Of a stretch of 64,000 nucleotides of DNA, positions 16,722-24,993 are shown in pieces. Position 1 is the stretch's first letter. The number at the start of each line of letters is the position of its first letter. Under the pieces are notes generated by a model. The model saw only the letters and a program-made list of their open reading frames with translations, searched no databases and was not told the DNA's origin. This DNA is from an uncultured Mesonia sp. (GTDB taxonomy: Bacteria > Bacteroidota > Bacteroidia > Flavobacteriales > Flavobacteriaceae), in contig CANMOY010000004.1 of NCBI GenBank assembly GCA_947499595.1, forward strand, positions 186,001-250,000. Reading direction: 5' to 3'. The position numbers and the translations under genes were made by a program.

Positions 16722-17789
16722 ATGTCAGATCGTTTAATGTCTAAAAGAAAACCAGCATTTCCCATTAATGAAAGGCTAAAGGCCTATTTGGTAAAATATA
16801 ATAGAAGTACAAAAATTCCGGTGTTTTATGAAGATTTGTTACGCTTTTCGGGAAGTATAGTGGTGTATGATGAGAACGACGAAGATACCCTTTGGGTACG
16901 CTGTTATTACCCAGACCACGAGCGTAGTGATATTGATACCAGCTTAAAGCGGATTTATACTATCTTATATTCAGACGGTAGCGATGATTCGTTTAAATTT
17001 CTAAATATAGACGCCATTGATTACTGCACCTTTGGTAATTCAAAACCTTTTAGAGTCAAGGTGCGTAATATTTTAAACGATAGTGTTACTTACTTTTACG
17101 TGAAGAAAGCAGATGCGTCTCGAATCTATGGTTTAGAATTTGAACACTTGTTATCTCCGCACCGTATTGGTTTTTTAGTGTATAGAGATACGCTAATCGA
17201 AGAGCATATAAGCGGAATACCAGGAGATGTTTTCATTAATGATATGCTTCCTACCTGCGATGATCGTGATAAAACGTACATAGCCAAACAATTTGTGAAA
17301 TTTAATGAGCGCTGTACCATAAGACTTTTGGGCGATATGCGTTCTTATAATTATGTAGTAATTCCTACCCATGATTTTGACCATGTAGCTTATCAAATTC
17401 GAGCCATAGATTTTGATCAGCAATGTTTTGAAGGCAAATTAAAGGTTTATCGGCCACAATTCTTCAAAGAAAATTATGCAATGGTTAAGCTCGTAGCAGA
17501 TTATTTACAAGAATCATCTATAGAGCAGTATCAAAAAGAAGAACGTAGCCAGGTGGCCAAAAGATTAATAATTACGCAAAAAAGGTACAAACAATTAATA
17601 CGCTGTATGATTGCCGATGAAATTTCTACACGAGAAAATGTAAAGCAGTTAAGAAGAGAGTTGATGAATTTTTCAAACGATATTAGTTTTAAACGAGCCA
17701 AATCTATGGGGCATATCTTAAAAACAGCGCTAAACTTTGTGAAAAGAAACTACCAAGATATAAGTAGTAAAGAATTTGAAGAATTTTAA
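16722..17789 (+). CDS. Conserved hypothetical protein, function unknown
   Basis: A 355-residue soluble protein that I do not recognise. No signal peptide or membrane segment is visible. The N-terminal ~110 residues are acidic and beta-rich ('FYEDLLRFSGSIVVYDENDED', 'RIYTILYSDGSDDSFKFLN'), the middle has 'LLSPHRIGFLVYRDTLIEEHISG' type strands with a Cys-Asp pair 'PTCDDRDKTYIAKQFVKFNE', and the C-terminal ~100 residues are helical and basic (KEERSQVAKRLIITQKRYK, NVKQLRRELMNFSNDISFKR). The layout suggests a sensory or nucleic-acid-linked regulator, but that is only a guess. It has its own promoter box and a strong terminator, so it stands alone between the ABC transporter and the nucleoid-protein gene. 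Confidence 0.75.
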   Translation: MSDRLMSKRKPAFPINERLKAYLVKYNRSTKIPVFYEDLLRFSGSIVVYDENDEDTLWVRCYYPDHERSDIDTSLKRIYTILYSDGSDDSFKFLNIDAIDYCTFGNSKPFRVKVRNILNDSVTYFYVKKADASRIYGLEFEHLLSPHRIGFLVYRDTLIEEHISGIPGDVFINDMLPTCDDRDKTYIAKQFVKFNERCTIRLLGDMRSYNYVVIPTHDFDHVAYQIRAIDFDQQCFEGKLKVYRPQFFKENYAMVKLVADYLQESSIEQYQKEERSQVAKRLIITQKRYKQLIRCMIADEISTRENVKQLRRELMNFSNDISFKRAKSMGHILKTALNFVKRNYQDISSKEFEEF

Positions 17790-17793
17790 ATAA

Positions 17794-17821
17794 AAAAACC
17801 AACTGAAAAGTTGGTTTTTTT
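17794..17821. terminator. Bidirectional terminator after the 16722-17789 gene
   Basis: Stem aaaaaccaact (17794-17804), loop gaaa, stem agttggttttt (17809-17819) with flanking A and T runs. It also lies just past the stop of the convergent nucleoid-protein gene at 17828. Confidence 0.92.
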
Positions 17822-17827
17822 GTATTC

Positions 17828-18886
17828 TTATTTTTTATCCTCTTTGTTAAAATAAACTAAGTAGTAGTACATCTGCCGTTCTTCGTCCCAGCCTTTTTCA
17901 ATAAACTTCTCAGCGCTTTCTGGATTTATAAAATCTAGCTTAATTTGTACATTAGTGTCTAGATTAATCACACTTTTTATTTTCTTTCTGGCCGCACTTA
18001 CCGCTGTGTTTGAAACAGGAAATTCGGTTAAATCTTCGATTTTATATTTAGGTGCTTTTTCGGTTTTATAATGTTGAAATTCAGGTATTAACTCTGGATT
18101 TTCAAGCACCTCATTTAAAAATTGATCTTCTTTAAAGTTTTCGTTTTTGGCAAAATGATTTACCGCTCGATTCATAAACAAAACTTCTTGTTGTTTGTCT
18201 TCGGCCGGTAAAACTACATCCTTAGCAAAATCTTGACAAAACTTTAAATAGCTTTTGGTATTAAAGTTTTCATCTGCAAATACGTCTACCGACAAAAATT
18301 GCTCTAACCAATACTTTGTATCATACCTATTTGAATCTATACTTAAAATTTTATAACCTTCCTCTTTGTTCTTATTAAAAATTAGGGCGCCTTTATCTAA
18401 TTTATTCAAATTAACGCCCTGTTGTAAAATAGCTTCTAAGTTTCCTTGATTCTCATCAAATTGTAAAAAATCATGCTTCAACTCAGATTTAAAAATACCT
18501 ACGCCATCAAGTTTTTCATTATCCAGCATCAAATTTTCAAAATGAACTACGTATAACTCACCACTTTTAATGTGCGGATGTTTACCTTCATTAAACAATA
18601 ACTGAGCTATTTTCTGTGATTGCTCATGCGCCTTACCAGGATTGTCAAAAATTTGACTCACCGCTTTAAATAAATCGTGATATTCTAAATCTACATCATG
18701 GTTAAATTGATAATACGTCTCTTCTTTTTCTCTAAAAGATTTAAGAAAATATTCTTTTAACAACGCATTGAGTTCATCGTTGAGCTGAAATGGGTTTTGG
18801 GAAAGAAATAGACTTTCGTTTCTGCTTTTATTTCCTACTCGGTGTATCGATAGACTTTCGATTTGAGCGCTATATAAATTTATCAT
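17828..18886 (-). CDS. Nucleoid-associated protein, NdpA/YejK family
   Basis: A 352-residue homologue of the 37-kDa nucleoid-associated protein family (NdpA, YejK in E. coli). Visible hallmarks are 'ESLSIHRVGNKSRNESLFLS' at the N-terminus, 'GELYVVHFENLMLDNEKLDGVGIFKSE' near 107-133 (key residues L-Y-V-V, D-x-V-G-I-F-K) and the C-terminal 'IKSVINLDTNVQIKLDF'. The family binds DNA in the nucleoid but its exact job is unclear. It is preceded by a pRiA4b ORF-3-like gene on the same strand with a 47-bp gap lacking a good promoter box, so the two are probably co-transcribed. Confidence 0.85.
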   Translation of the reverse strand: MINLYSAQIESLSIHRVGNKSRNESLFLSQNPFQLNDELNALLKEYFLKSFREKEETYYQFNHDVDLEYHDLFKAVSQIFDNPGKAHEQSQKIAQLLFNEGKHPHIKSGELYVVHFENLMLDNEKLDGVGIFKSELKHDFLQFDENQGNLEAILQQGVNLNKLDKGALIFNKNKEEGYKILSIDSNRYDTKYWLEQFLSVDVFADENFNTKSYLKFCQDFAKDVVLPAEDKQQEVLFMNRAVNHFAKNENFKEDQFLNEVLENPELIPEFQHYKTEKAPKYKIEDLTEFPVSNTAVSAARKKIKSVINLDTNVQIKLDFINPESAEKFIEKGWDEERQMYYYLVYFNKEDKK

Positions 18887-18933
18887 TTACTATATTTTAG
18901 TTTAGTGGTTTTCCGCTTTAAGCGAAAAAAAAA

Positions 18934-19467
18934 TTAGTTCCAATACTGGTTATAGTCAATATCATCTAGGTTGTCTAGATTATCAAAATCATCAAATTCA
19001 TCAAATAAATCAGTATCTTCTTCTCTTTGTTTAGGATCTGGGTCAGCTTCAAATTGCTTCTCGGGTGGACTGTCTGGTAGTTGCCCTTGGGCAAATAATA
19101 AATTAGGATAATCTATCTCTTCGTCTTCTTGGGTGATATCAGCTAACTCAACATAAAATGTCCACATACTAAAAAAGTCGTATACATAAATGAGTTTGGT
19201 TTGCTTTTGAGATAAGATGCTATCGAGGCGAGTCTCATTCATCATTCTCACTTCATTTGAGCCTTCGCTCATGTCAAAAAGTACAATTTCTTCGCCCTGT
19301 GTCCAGTCTTCATCACTTAAATAAAAGCTTGCCATCTCGGTGCCATCAAAACCAAAAGCTTGCACAATTGTATTGTGTAAATCTTCCAAGTTATCGGAGG
19401 CTTTTATTTCTAAATCTCTAAAAACATCATCAAACGTGTCAAGAACTATTCTAAATTTATATACCAT
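18934..19467 (-). CDS. pRiA4b ORF-3-like protein with acidic tail
   Basis: A 177-residue protein whose first ~115 residues match the plasmid pRiA4b ORF-3 family: 'MVYKFRIVLDTFDDVFRDLEI', 'LEDLHNTIVQAFGFDGTEMAS', and 'KLIYVYDFFSMWTFYVEL' (usually YxYDFGDxWxH, here with F-F-S-M in place of the acidic pair). The last ~60 residues are strongly acidic (EEDTDLFDEFDDFDNLDNLD). Family function unknown; members occur on plasmids and mobile elements but also widely in chromosomes, and nothing here indicates recent transfer. A -7 box TATCTTTG precedes it; the nucleoid-associated gene follows. Confidence 0.75.
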   Translation of the reverse strand: MVYKFRIVLDTFDDVFRDLEIKASDNLEDLHNTIVQAFGFDGTEMASFYLSDEDWTQGEEIVLFDMSEGSNEVRMMNETRLDSILSQKQTKLIYVYDFFSMWTFYVELADITQEDEEIDYPNLLFAQGQLPDSPPEKQFEADPDPKQREEDTDLFDEFDDFDNLDNLDDIDYNQYWN

Positions 19468-19487
19468 AGGGTGAATTTTTTGGCTTG

Positions 19488-19495
19488 CAAAGATA
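19488..19495 (-). promoter_or_regulatory. -7 promoter element TATCTTTG for the pRiA4b ORF-3-like gene
   Basis: Exact TAnnTTTG on the minus strand, 20 bases before the ATG at 19467, in the 39-bp gap after ctaA. Confidence 0.5.
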
Positions 19496-19506
19496 GTCTT
19501 TTTTAT

Positions 19507-20523
19507 TTATTTACTAAACCTATGTAAGGCGAATGTCATACTTGAAATGAGTAAAAAGGCTCCCAGCTGGTGAGCTAAGCCTAAAGCAAGTGGCACCTTA
19601 TGAATTATAGTAAGCACCCCTAAGATAAATTGAAAAATAACCAAAATAAGTAAGGTGTTAATGGCTATGTTTTGTTGTGCTTCTAAATTCATTTTTCTGG
19701 TTTTATACCAAATAATTAGAATAACCAATACCACGGCATAGGCTAGTGTTCTGTGTATAAATTGTATTCCACTTGGGTTTTCAATAAAGTTCTTATAGAA
19801 AGGCTCCAAAAGATAAACGGTATGGTGCATAAATTGGCCCTCATTCATCATTGGCCAGTGGTTGTGCAGCAGTCCAGCTTTTAATCCAGCTACAAAACCA
19901 CCATAAATAATCTGAATGAGTAAAATAACGATTCCTATAATCAGCCAGTTTTTGATGGGTTTATTGGGACTTCTTCTTTGCGGATAAATCAGGTCTAAAG
20001 CAACCCAAAGGGTTAAACCAAAGGTTATAAAAGCAGTGGTTAAATGTGCGGCCAGTCTAAAATGGCTCACATCGGGTTGGTCTACCAAACCGCTTTTTAC
20101 CATATACCAGCCTAAAAAGCCTTGAAATGCACCTAAAACCAATAAGCCTATACATTTTTGAATGGTTTTTTTACTGAGTTGTTTGGTGAATAGAAAGTAA
20201 AGAAACGGTATAATGAATACTAAACCTATTAGCCTACCTAATACGCGATGAAACCACTCCCAAAAATAAATAGCCTTAAAATCGGCTAATTCAAAATGGG
20301 TATTGTAGGCTTTGTATTCTGGGAATTGCTTGTAAAATTCAAATGCTTCTTGCCATTCTGCATCGGTGATTGGTGGAATAGTGCCTCCGATTAACTTATA
20401 ATTAGACATAGATAGTCCAGAATCGGTAAGTCGAGTAATTCCACCTACCATAACCATTATAAATAATAATAAGCACCCAGTTAAAAGCCAGTAAATTACT
20501 CTTTTATTATCTTTCTTTTTCAT
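19507..20523 (-). CDS. ctaA: Heme A synthase (COX15/CtaA family)
   Basis: Oxidises the C8 methyl of heme O to make heme A for cytochrome oxidase, in the inner membrane. The product is 338 residues with about eight membrane segments. Hallmarks are 'MVMVGGITRLTDSGLSMS' near 20-40, 'FWEWFHRVLGRLIGL' (HRxxGR, heme-ligand His) and 'QFIHRTLAYAVVL' in the second half, plus 'HNHWPMMNEGQF' and 'LAHQLGAFLLI'. It lies 15 bp after cca, as last gene of tsaC-cca-ctaA. Other heme A and oxidase assembly genes are not in the window. Confidence 0.95.
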   Translation of the reverse strand: MKKKDNKRVIYWLLTGCLLLFIMVMVGGITRLTDSGLSMSNYKLIGGTIPPITDAEWQEAFEFYKQFPEYKAYNTHFELADFKAIYFWEWFHRVLGRLIGLVFIIPFLYFLFTKQLSKKTIQKCIGLLVLGAFQGFLGWYMVKSGLVDQPDVSHFRLAAHLTTAFITFGLTLWVALDLIYPQRRSPNKPIKNWLIIGIVILLIQIIYGGFVAGLKAGLLHNHWPMMNEGQFMHHTVYLLEPFYKNFIENPSGIQFIHRTLAYAVVLVILIIWYKTRKMNLEAQQNIAINTLLILVIFQFILGVLTIIHKVPLALGLAHQLGAFLLISSMTFALHRFSK

Positions 20524-20538
20524 TTTTAAAGTTACCGA

Positions 20539-21993
20539 TTATTCGTTTTGATTTGATACTCTTTTTAAACCCAGCTTTTCTCCCTTTTTTATCATGAAAT
20601 CACGAGCAGCTTCATACTCGTTAAGGATTTCTCCATCAAGAATAGCTTCTTTTATAGCGTTTTTTATAATTCCAATTTCACGGGAAGGCTTTAAAGCAAA
20701 TGTTAGCATTATCTCTTCACCAGATATTGGCGGTTGAAAATTGCGAACATGATCGCGTTCTTCAACTTCCTTGATTTTTTGCCGAACAATTTTAAAATTG
20801 TTATGATACTTTTTAAATCGTTTTGGGTTTTTGGTAGTTATGTCTGCCTCGCATAAGGTCATTAAATCTTCTAAATCTTCACCAGCATCAAATACCAGTC
20901 TTCTCACTGCAGAGTCGGTTACCGCTTGGTCAACAATAGCTATTGGTCGCGAAGACATAAGAACAAGCTTTTGTACGTATTTCATTTTGTCGTTTAAAGG
21001 CATTTTTAACCTTTTGAACAATTGAAAGACCATTTTTGCTCCAACAAATTCGTGACCGTGAAATGTCCACCCGTTTTTTTTATGAAACTTCTTGGTTGGG
21101 GCTTTGCCGATATCGTGAAGTAAAGCCGACCAGCGTAGCCAAACATTTTGGGTGTGCGGGGCAATATTATCTACCACCTCAAGGGTATGCCAAAAATTGT
21201 CTTTATGAGTCTGCCCCTCTTTTTCATCTATTCCCTGTAAATCTGTTAATTCTGGGAGTATGAGTTGTAGTAATTTAGTTTGGTGCAATAATGTAAAACC
21301 TATCGAAGGTTTTTCTGCGCTCAAAATTTTATGAAGTTCATCAACAATTCTTTCTTTGCTTATAATTTTTATACGAGTGTGATTTTTGGTTATAGCTTGT
21401 AAAGAAGAATCTTCAATCTTGAAATTTAACTGCGTAGCAAAACGAATGGCTCTTAACATACGCAACGGGTCATCGCTATAGGTAATATCTGGATTTAAAG
21501 GTGTGCGTATTATTTGTTTCTTTAAGTCTTCTATACCTTTAAACGGATCTAAAAGCGCTCCAAAATTATTCTTATTTAATTGCAATGCCAATGCATTTAT
21601 TGTAAAATCACGTCTATTTTGGTCGTCTTCTAAACTGCCTTTTGAAACCGCTGGATTTCTACTATCTTTAGCATAAGATTCTTTACGAGCCCCCACAAAT
21701 TCAACTTCTAAATCGTAGGCGCGCAACATGGCCGTACCATAATTCTTAAAAACCTGTACTTTTGGATTATGAGGTAATAGCTTTGAGACTTCTAGTGCCA
21801 AATCTATACCACTTCCCACACAAACAATATCTATATCTTTAGCTTCTTGGCGTTCTAAAAAGAAATCTCTAACAAATCCGCCAATAGCAAATGTTTCTAC
21901 TTTCAAGCGTTCTGCTGCCTCTTGAATGTAGGAAAATATAGGGTGAGTAAGTGCTTCGGGGTATTGAGTCACGGTATCTAGTTTTGCATTCAT
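20539..21993 (-). CDS. cca: CCA tRNA nucleotidyltransferase / poly(A) polymerase family, with HD domain
   Basis: Adds or repairs the 3' CCA end of tRNAs. The product is 484 residues. The class II nucleotidyltransferase head has 'IGGFVRDFFLER' (37-48) and the metal-binding 'DIDIV' (53-57); 'RRDFTINALAL' and 'DDPLRMLRAIRFATQL' are the neck motifs that recognise the NTP. A C-terminal HD phosphohydrolase domain follows ('RWSALLHDIGKAPTK'), as in many Bacteroidota CCA enzymes, possibly for 2',3'-phosphate processing. It starts 19 bp after tsaC, another tRNA gene, and ends 15 bp before ctaA. Confidence 0.95.
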   Translation of the reverse strand: MNAKLDTVTQYPEALTHPIFSYIQEAAERLKVETFAIGGFVRDFFLERQEAKDIDIVCVGSGIDLALEVSKLLPHNPKVQVFKNYGTAMLRAYDLEVEFVGARKESYAKDSRNPAVSKGSLEDDQNRRDFTINALALQLNKNNFGALLDPFKGIEDLKKQIIRTPLNPDITYSDDPLRMLRAIRFATQLNFKIEDSSLQAITKNHTRIKIISKERIVDELHKILSAEKPSIGFTLLHQTKLLQLILPELTDLQGIDEKEGQTHKDNFWHTLEVVDNIAPHTQNVWLRWSALLHDIGKAPTKKFHKKNGWTFHGHEFVGAKMVFQLFKRLKMPLNDKMKYVQKLVLMSSRPIAIVDQAVTDSAVRRLVFDAGEDLEDLMTLCEADITTKNPKRFKKYHNNFKIVRQKIKEVEERDHVRNFQPPISGEEIMLTFALKPSREIGIIKNAIKEAILDGEILNEYEAARDFMIKKGEKLGLKRVSNQNE

Positions 21994-22012
21994 AGGTTGG
22001 GAAAATAATGCC

Positions 22013-22573
22013 TTATTTTCTAATTATTTTCACTTTTCCGTCTTGGCTTAATTTAATAATAGCCGAAGGCGAGCTGTTTTTTTTATGTTGGTGCAAATTT
22101 ACGACATAGTCGACTCCCTCTAAAATTTCTGGACTTATTTGCTGAAAAGATTTAGGGCTGGGCTGGCCACTCACATTAGCCGAGGTGGAAACTAAAGGTC
22201 TTTTTAATTTTCGAATCAATTTATTACAAAATGCCTCTTTGCAAACTCTAATACCTAAAGTATTATCTTCAGCCACCACGTTTTCAGCTACACGTATGGG
22301 TTGATCGTAAACGATGGTTGTAGGTTTAGCAGCATATTTTAAAATATCATAAGCTACTTCTGGTACCTCTTCTACATATTGATTAAGCATTTTAAAATCT
22401 GAAACTAAGCAGATTAAAGCTTTGCTTTCTTGCCTGCGTTTCAGGGCATAAATTTTATCTATTGCGTCTGCATTGGTGGCATCACAACCTATTCCCCAAA
22501 CTGTATCGGTGGGATATAAAATAATTCCGCCCCTTTTTAAAACCTCTAAAACCTTGTTAATTTCTTCAATCAT
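22013..22573 (-). CDS. tsaC: L-threonylcarbamoyladenylate synthase (YrdC/Sua5 family)
   Basis: Makes threonylcarbamoyl-AMP from threonine, bicarbonate and ATP, the first step of the t6A37 modification of ANN-decoding tRNAs. The 186 residues correspond to the YrdC domain alone, without the Sua5 C-terminal domain. Motifs seen: 'GGIILYPTDTVWGIGCDA' (14-31), 'KRRQESKALICLVSD' and 'PLVSTSANVSGQPSP' (130-144). It is first gene of the tsaC-cca-ctaA operon, behind an exact -7 box. Confidence 0.95.
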   Translation of the reverse strand: MIEEINKVLEVLKRGGIILYPTDTVWGIGCDATNADAIDKIYALKRRQESKALICLVSDFKMLNQYVEEVPEVAYDILKYAAKPTTIVYDQPIRVAENVVAEDNTLGIRVCKEAFCNKLIRKLKRPLVSTSANVSGQPSPKSFQQISPEILEGVDYVVNLHQHKKNSSPSAIIKLSQDGKVKIIRK

Positions 22574-22821
22574 ATTTTTATATTAAGTAGTCAAAAACCC
22601 TTTTGGCAAAGTTACTATTTATTTTGCGACAAACATTTAAAACACATTAATAGCCTAGCGTTTTTAAGCTTTTTTTTAAAGTATTTTAAACTTGGTTTTA
22701 AAACGCTGTTTACCCGAATTGATTTTTAAAATTTACTCAGTATCCAAAAAATTAACTTCTGCTTTGCAAAAGGTGAATTAACCGGTTAAAAGTTAGACAG
22801 CAATCCCTTAACCTTGATATT
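22574..22821. other. Longest intergenic region: inverted repeats, no gene seen
   Basis: This 248-bp gap between the GT2 stop and tsaC start holds the tsaC promoter box, an inverted repeat agcgtttt (22657-22664) / aaaacgct (22700-22707), and a perfect 12-bp palindrome ttaaccggttaa (22778-22789). I see no convincing ORF and no tRNA fold. Confidence 0.6.
22607..22614 (-). promoter_or_regulatory. -7 promoter element TAACTTTG for tsaC
   Basis: Exact TAnnTTTG on the minus strand, 33 bases before the ATG at 22573; a TTTG lies 15 bp further upstream, a short spacing for a -33 box. Confidence 0.45.
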
Positions 22822-23784
22822 TTATTGTTCGAAGTTTATAATTTTTTGCTTTTGCTTTAAAGATTTAGTTAAGGGTGCGCCTTGTAAGAGGGTTAAGAAT
22901 AATCTCCAATACTTAGGTTTCACCAGACTAGTGAAAAAATAACGCAGAATATAATAGAGGAGTAATATTTTATGTTGCCAATAGCCATGATGCTTACGCG
23001 TGTAATATAATAAAGAAATTTTCTGCTCTATTTTTATAAGAATCCCTTTTTTGGTACTGGCGTTTTTGTAGTGAATGTAAGATAGGTTCGGATAAAGAAA
23101 AGTGCTAGCGTTGTGTTGCTTTAAAAGTCGCAAAGAAATATCAGATTCTTCGTAGTAAAGAAACATGTTATCATCAAATCCACCAATGGCGTTAAATTCT
23201 TGTGCGCGAGTAAACATATAAGATCCTTGAACATAATCTACACGGGTAGGTTTGTCGTAAAAAATCTTTCGGTTTAAATAACGTTTTGGAAAAAGTGCTT
23301 CCAATATAGGTCGTCTTAAAATTTCTCTTCCTAATGATGAAAAGTGATCTATTGTAACTCTAAAATTTTTATTTTGATCTAGCATTTGGGGCGAACAAAT
23401 ACCAATACTCGGATTTTCATCCATAAAGACCTTTAATTCTTGCAAGGTGTCTTTAGAAAGGTGCAGGGTGTCGTTATTTATAAAAGCGTAATATTGGCAA
23501 GGAGAAGCCATTTGAACCCCAAGCATATTTCCACCTCCAAAACCAGTATTTTTCTTACTTCGGTACAGCTTTATTCTATCATTTTTTATAGAAGCTACTT
23601 CTTTTTTGAGCAATTTGTATTCCTCTAAAGAGGACGCATTATCAACTATAATTATTTCATAATTAAGCGAAGATTGCTCCGTATTTAAAATGGATTTTAC
23701 GCAATCTATGGTGAAAGTAGTGGTGTTGTAATTTATAATAATACAACTAACATCAATTGGCTCTATGCTAAGATTGGTTTCCAT
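22822..23784 (-). CDS. Glycosyltransferase family 2 (rhamnosyltransferase-like)
   Basis: A 320-residue GT-A enzyme of the WbbL/rhamnosyltransferase branch of GT2. It shows 'VSCIIINYNTTTFTIDCV' (12-29), a nucleotide-sugar metal motif 'FINNDTLHL' (NxD variant of DxD, about 97-105), and the acceptor-side 'GGFDDNMFLYYEESDISLRL'. Probably builds LPS or capsule polysaccharide at the cytoplasmic face of the inner membrane. It overlaps the upstream GT4 gene by 22 bp, so the two are co-translated partners. Donor and acceptor cannot be read from sequence. Confidence 0.9.
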   Translation of the reverse strand: METNLSIEPIDVSCIIINYNTTTFTIDCVKSILNTEQSSLNYEIIIVDNASSLEEYKLLKKEVASIKNDRIKLYRSKKNTGFGGGNMLGVQMASPCQYYAFINNDTLHLSKDTLQELKVFMDENPSIGICSPQMLDQNKNFRVTIDHFSSLGREILRRPILEALFPKRYLNRKIFYDKPTRVDYVQGSYMFTRAQEFNAIGGFDDNMFLYYEESDISLRLLKQHNASTFLYPNLSYIHYKNASTKKGILIKIEQKISLLYYTRKHHGYWQHKILLLYYILRYFFTSLVKPKYWRLFLTLLQGAPLTKSLKQKQKIINFEQ

Positions 23785-24809
23785 TTTTTTGAGATGTTTT
23801 GTAAATTAAATAAATGAGCTTCTTTTGTAGCTAAAGCTGATTTTTTAGAATTTGGGTTTTCTTTGATTACACTCAACAGTGTCGATTCTAATTTCCCTTC
23901 GGGATAGACGAAACCAATTTCTTTTTTGATGATTTCTGATGGGCCCGAATGATTACTGCTTATCGGGATTATACCCTGCGCCATGGCTTCAATGATAACC
24001 ATACCAAAAAGTTCTTCCCATTTATTCGTTTTTTTAGAATTTAATAAAAGAAATTTTTGATTGCTTAAAATTTCCGCCAGTTTAGATTTATCGCTTACGC
24101 TTCCTACATAAGATATATTTTCCGAAGATTCAGCAGCTTCTCTAACTAGCCTCTCTAACTTTCCATTTCCTATTATAGTTAGATGTACAGTAGTACTTTT
24201 TTTAAAAAAATCTAAAACTTCTACTATTCCTTTCTCCTGTACCAGACGCCCCACATAAACAAAAGAATTTTGTTTTTTTTGGGTTTTAAAATCCGTAAAG
24301 AAAGCCTCGTCTACCGCGTGGTAAACAACGCTTATCTTTTCAGGTTTTATTTGGTAATTAGCTAATAAACTGTTTTTAGCTGTTTGGGTTACGCTGAAAA
24401 TATGTTTCGCTTTATGCTTTAAAAACCAGCTCCATGCGTGATAGGTTTTTTTGTTTTTGGCTTGCTTGGGATTAAAAGTTTTATCCCAGCAGGTCCAAGA
24501 AGTATGGTAATAAACGTTATGTCTTTTAAGCAAAGGTAATAATCGGTTTAATTTATCATCAAAAGGCGCAATGCCTAGGACTATTTTTTTATTTTTGCTA
24601 ACCAGTAATTTTGCGACAAAGATTAGGTTTATAATTTGTTTTTTAAAAAGCTTAGGCTTGCCTTTTATCAAGCTTTTGAATAACTTCCCCAAAATAGAAA
24701 ATTCTCTGAATTTAATTTCTATATCGTTTTCTTGAAGAAGTTGTTTTAAGCCAATATAGTGATTGTCAGCTCCGTTTTTATGTAAAACATAAATGGTTTT
24801 GGTGTTCAT
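23763..24809 (-). CDS. Glycosyltransferase family 4
   Basis: A 348-residue GT-B enzyme. The second Rossmann half has the GT4 signature: 'FVYVGRLVQEKGIVEVLDFF' (about 193-212), 'LTIIGNGKLERLV', 'ISYVGSVSDKSKLAEIL', and 'FGMVIIEAMAQGIIPISSNH' with the E-x7-E pattern around 'EELFGMVIIEAM'. The N-terminal half is short and Lys-rich. Likely a sugar transferase of surface-polysaccharide assembly. Followed with a 22-bp overlap by a GT2 gene; a -7 box lies 17 bases before the ATG. Confidence 0.9.
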   Translation of the reverse strand: MNTKTIYVLHKNGADNHYIGLKQLLQENDIEIKFREFSILGKLFKSLIKGKPKLFKKQIINLIFVAKLLVSKNKKIVLGIAPFDDKLNRLLPLLKRHNVYYHTSWTCWDKTFNPKQAKNKKTYHAWSWFLKHKAKHIFSVTQTAKNSLLANYQIKPEKISVVYHAVDEAFFTDFKTQKKQNSFVYVGRLVQEKGIVEVLDFFKKSTTVHLTIIGNGKLERLVREAAESSENISYVGSVSDKSKLAEILSNQKFLLLNSKKTNKWEELFGMVIIEAMAQGIIPISSNHSGPSEIIKKEIGFVYPEGKLESTLLSVIKENPNSKKSALATKEAHLFNLQNISKKWKPILA

Positions 24810-24826
24810 AAAGAAAAACTATGTTG

Positions 24827-24834
24827 CAAACTTA
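24827..24834 (-). promoter_or_regulatory. -7 promoter element TAAGTTTG for the GT4-GT2 pair
   Basis: Exact TAnnTTTG on the minus strand, 17 bases before the ATG at 24809. The remaining gap to 24993 is AT-rich and probably holds the divergent promoter for the kinase-like gene (near match TACCTTTT at 24950-24957). Confidence 0.45.
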
Positions 24835-24993
24835 CTATTTTAAATTAGTATGATAATTATTTATATGAATTTAAGCGAAAAGCTTACTTGAATTTTATTA
24901 CTTTACACTCAGAATTGTTTGTCTAGATAAAGTTAGATTTTTTTAGTGTTACCTTTTAAATCATAAATCTTTTTTACATTCAAAGTTAAATAA

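Noticed and set aside
18934-19467. Recent mobile element because of the pRiA4b ORF-3 name
   Set aside because: No flanking repeats, transposase or change in base composition; the family is common in chromosomes.
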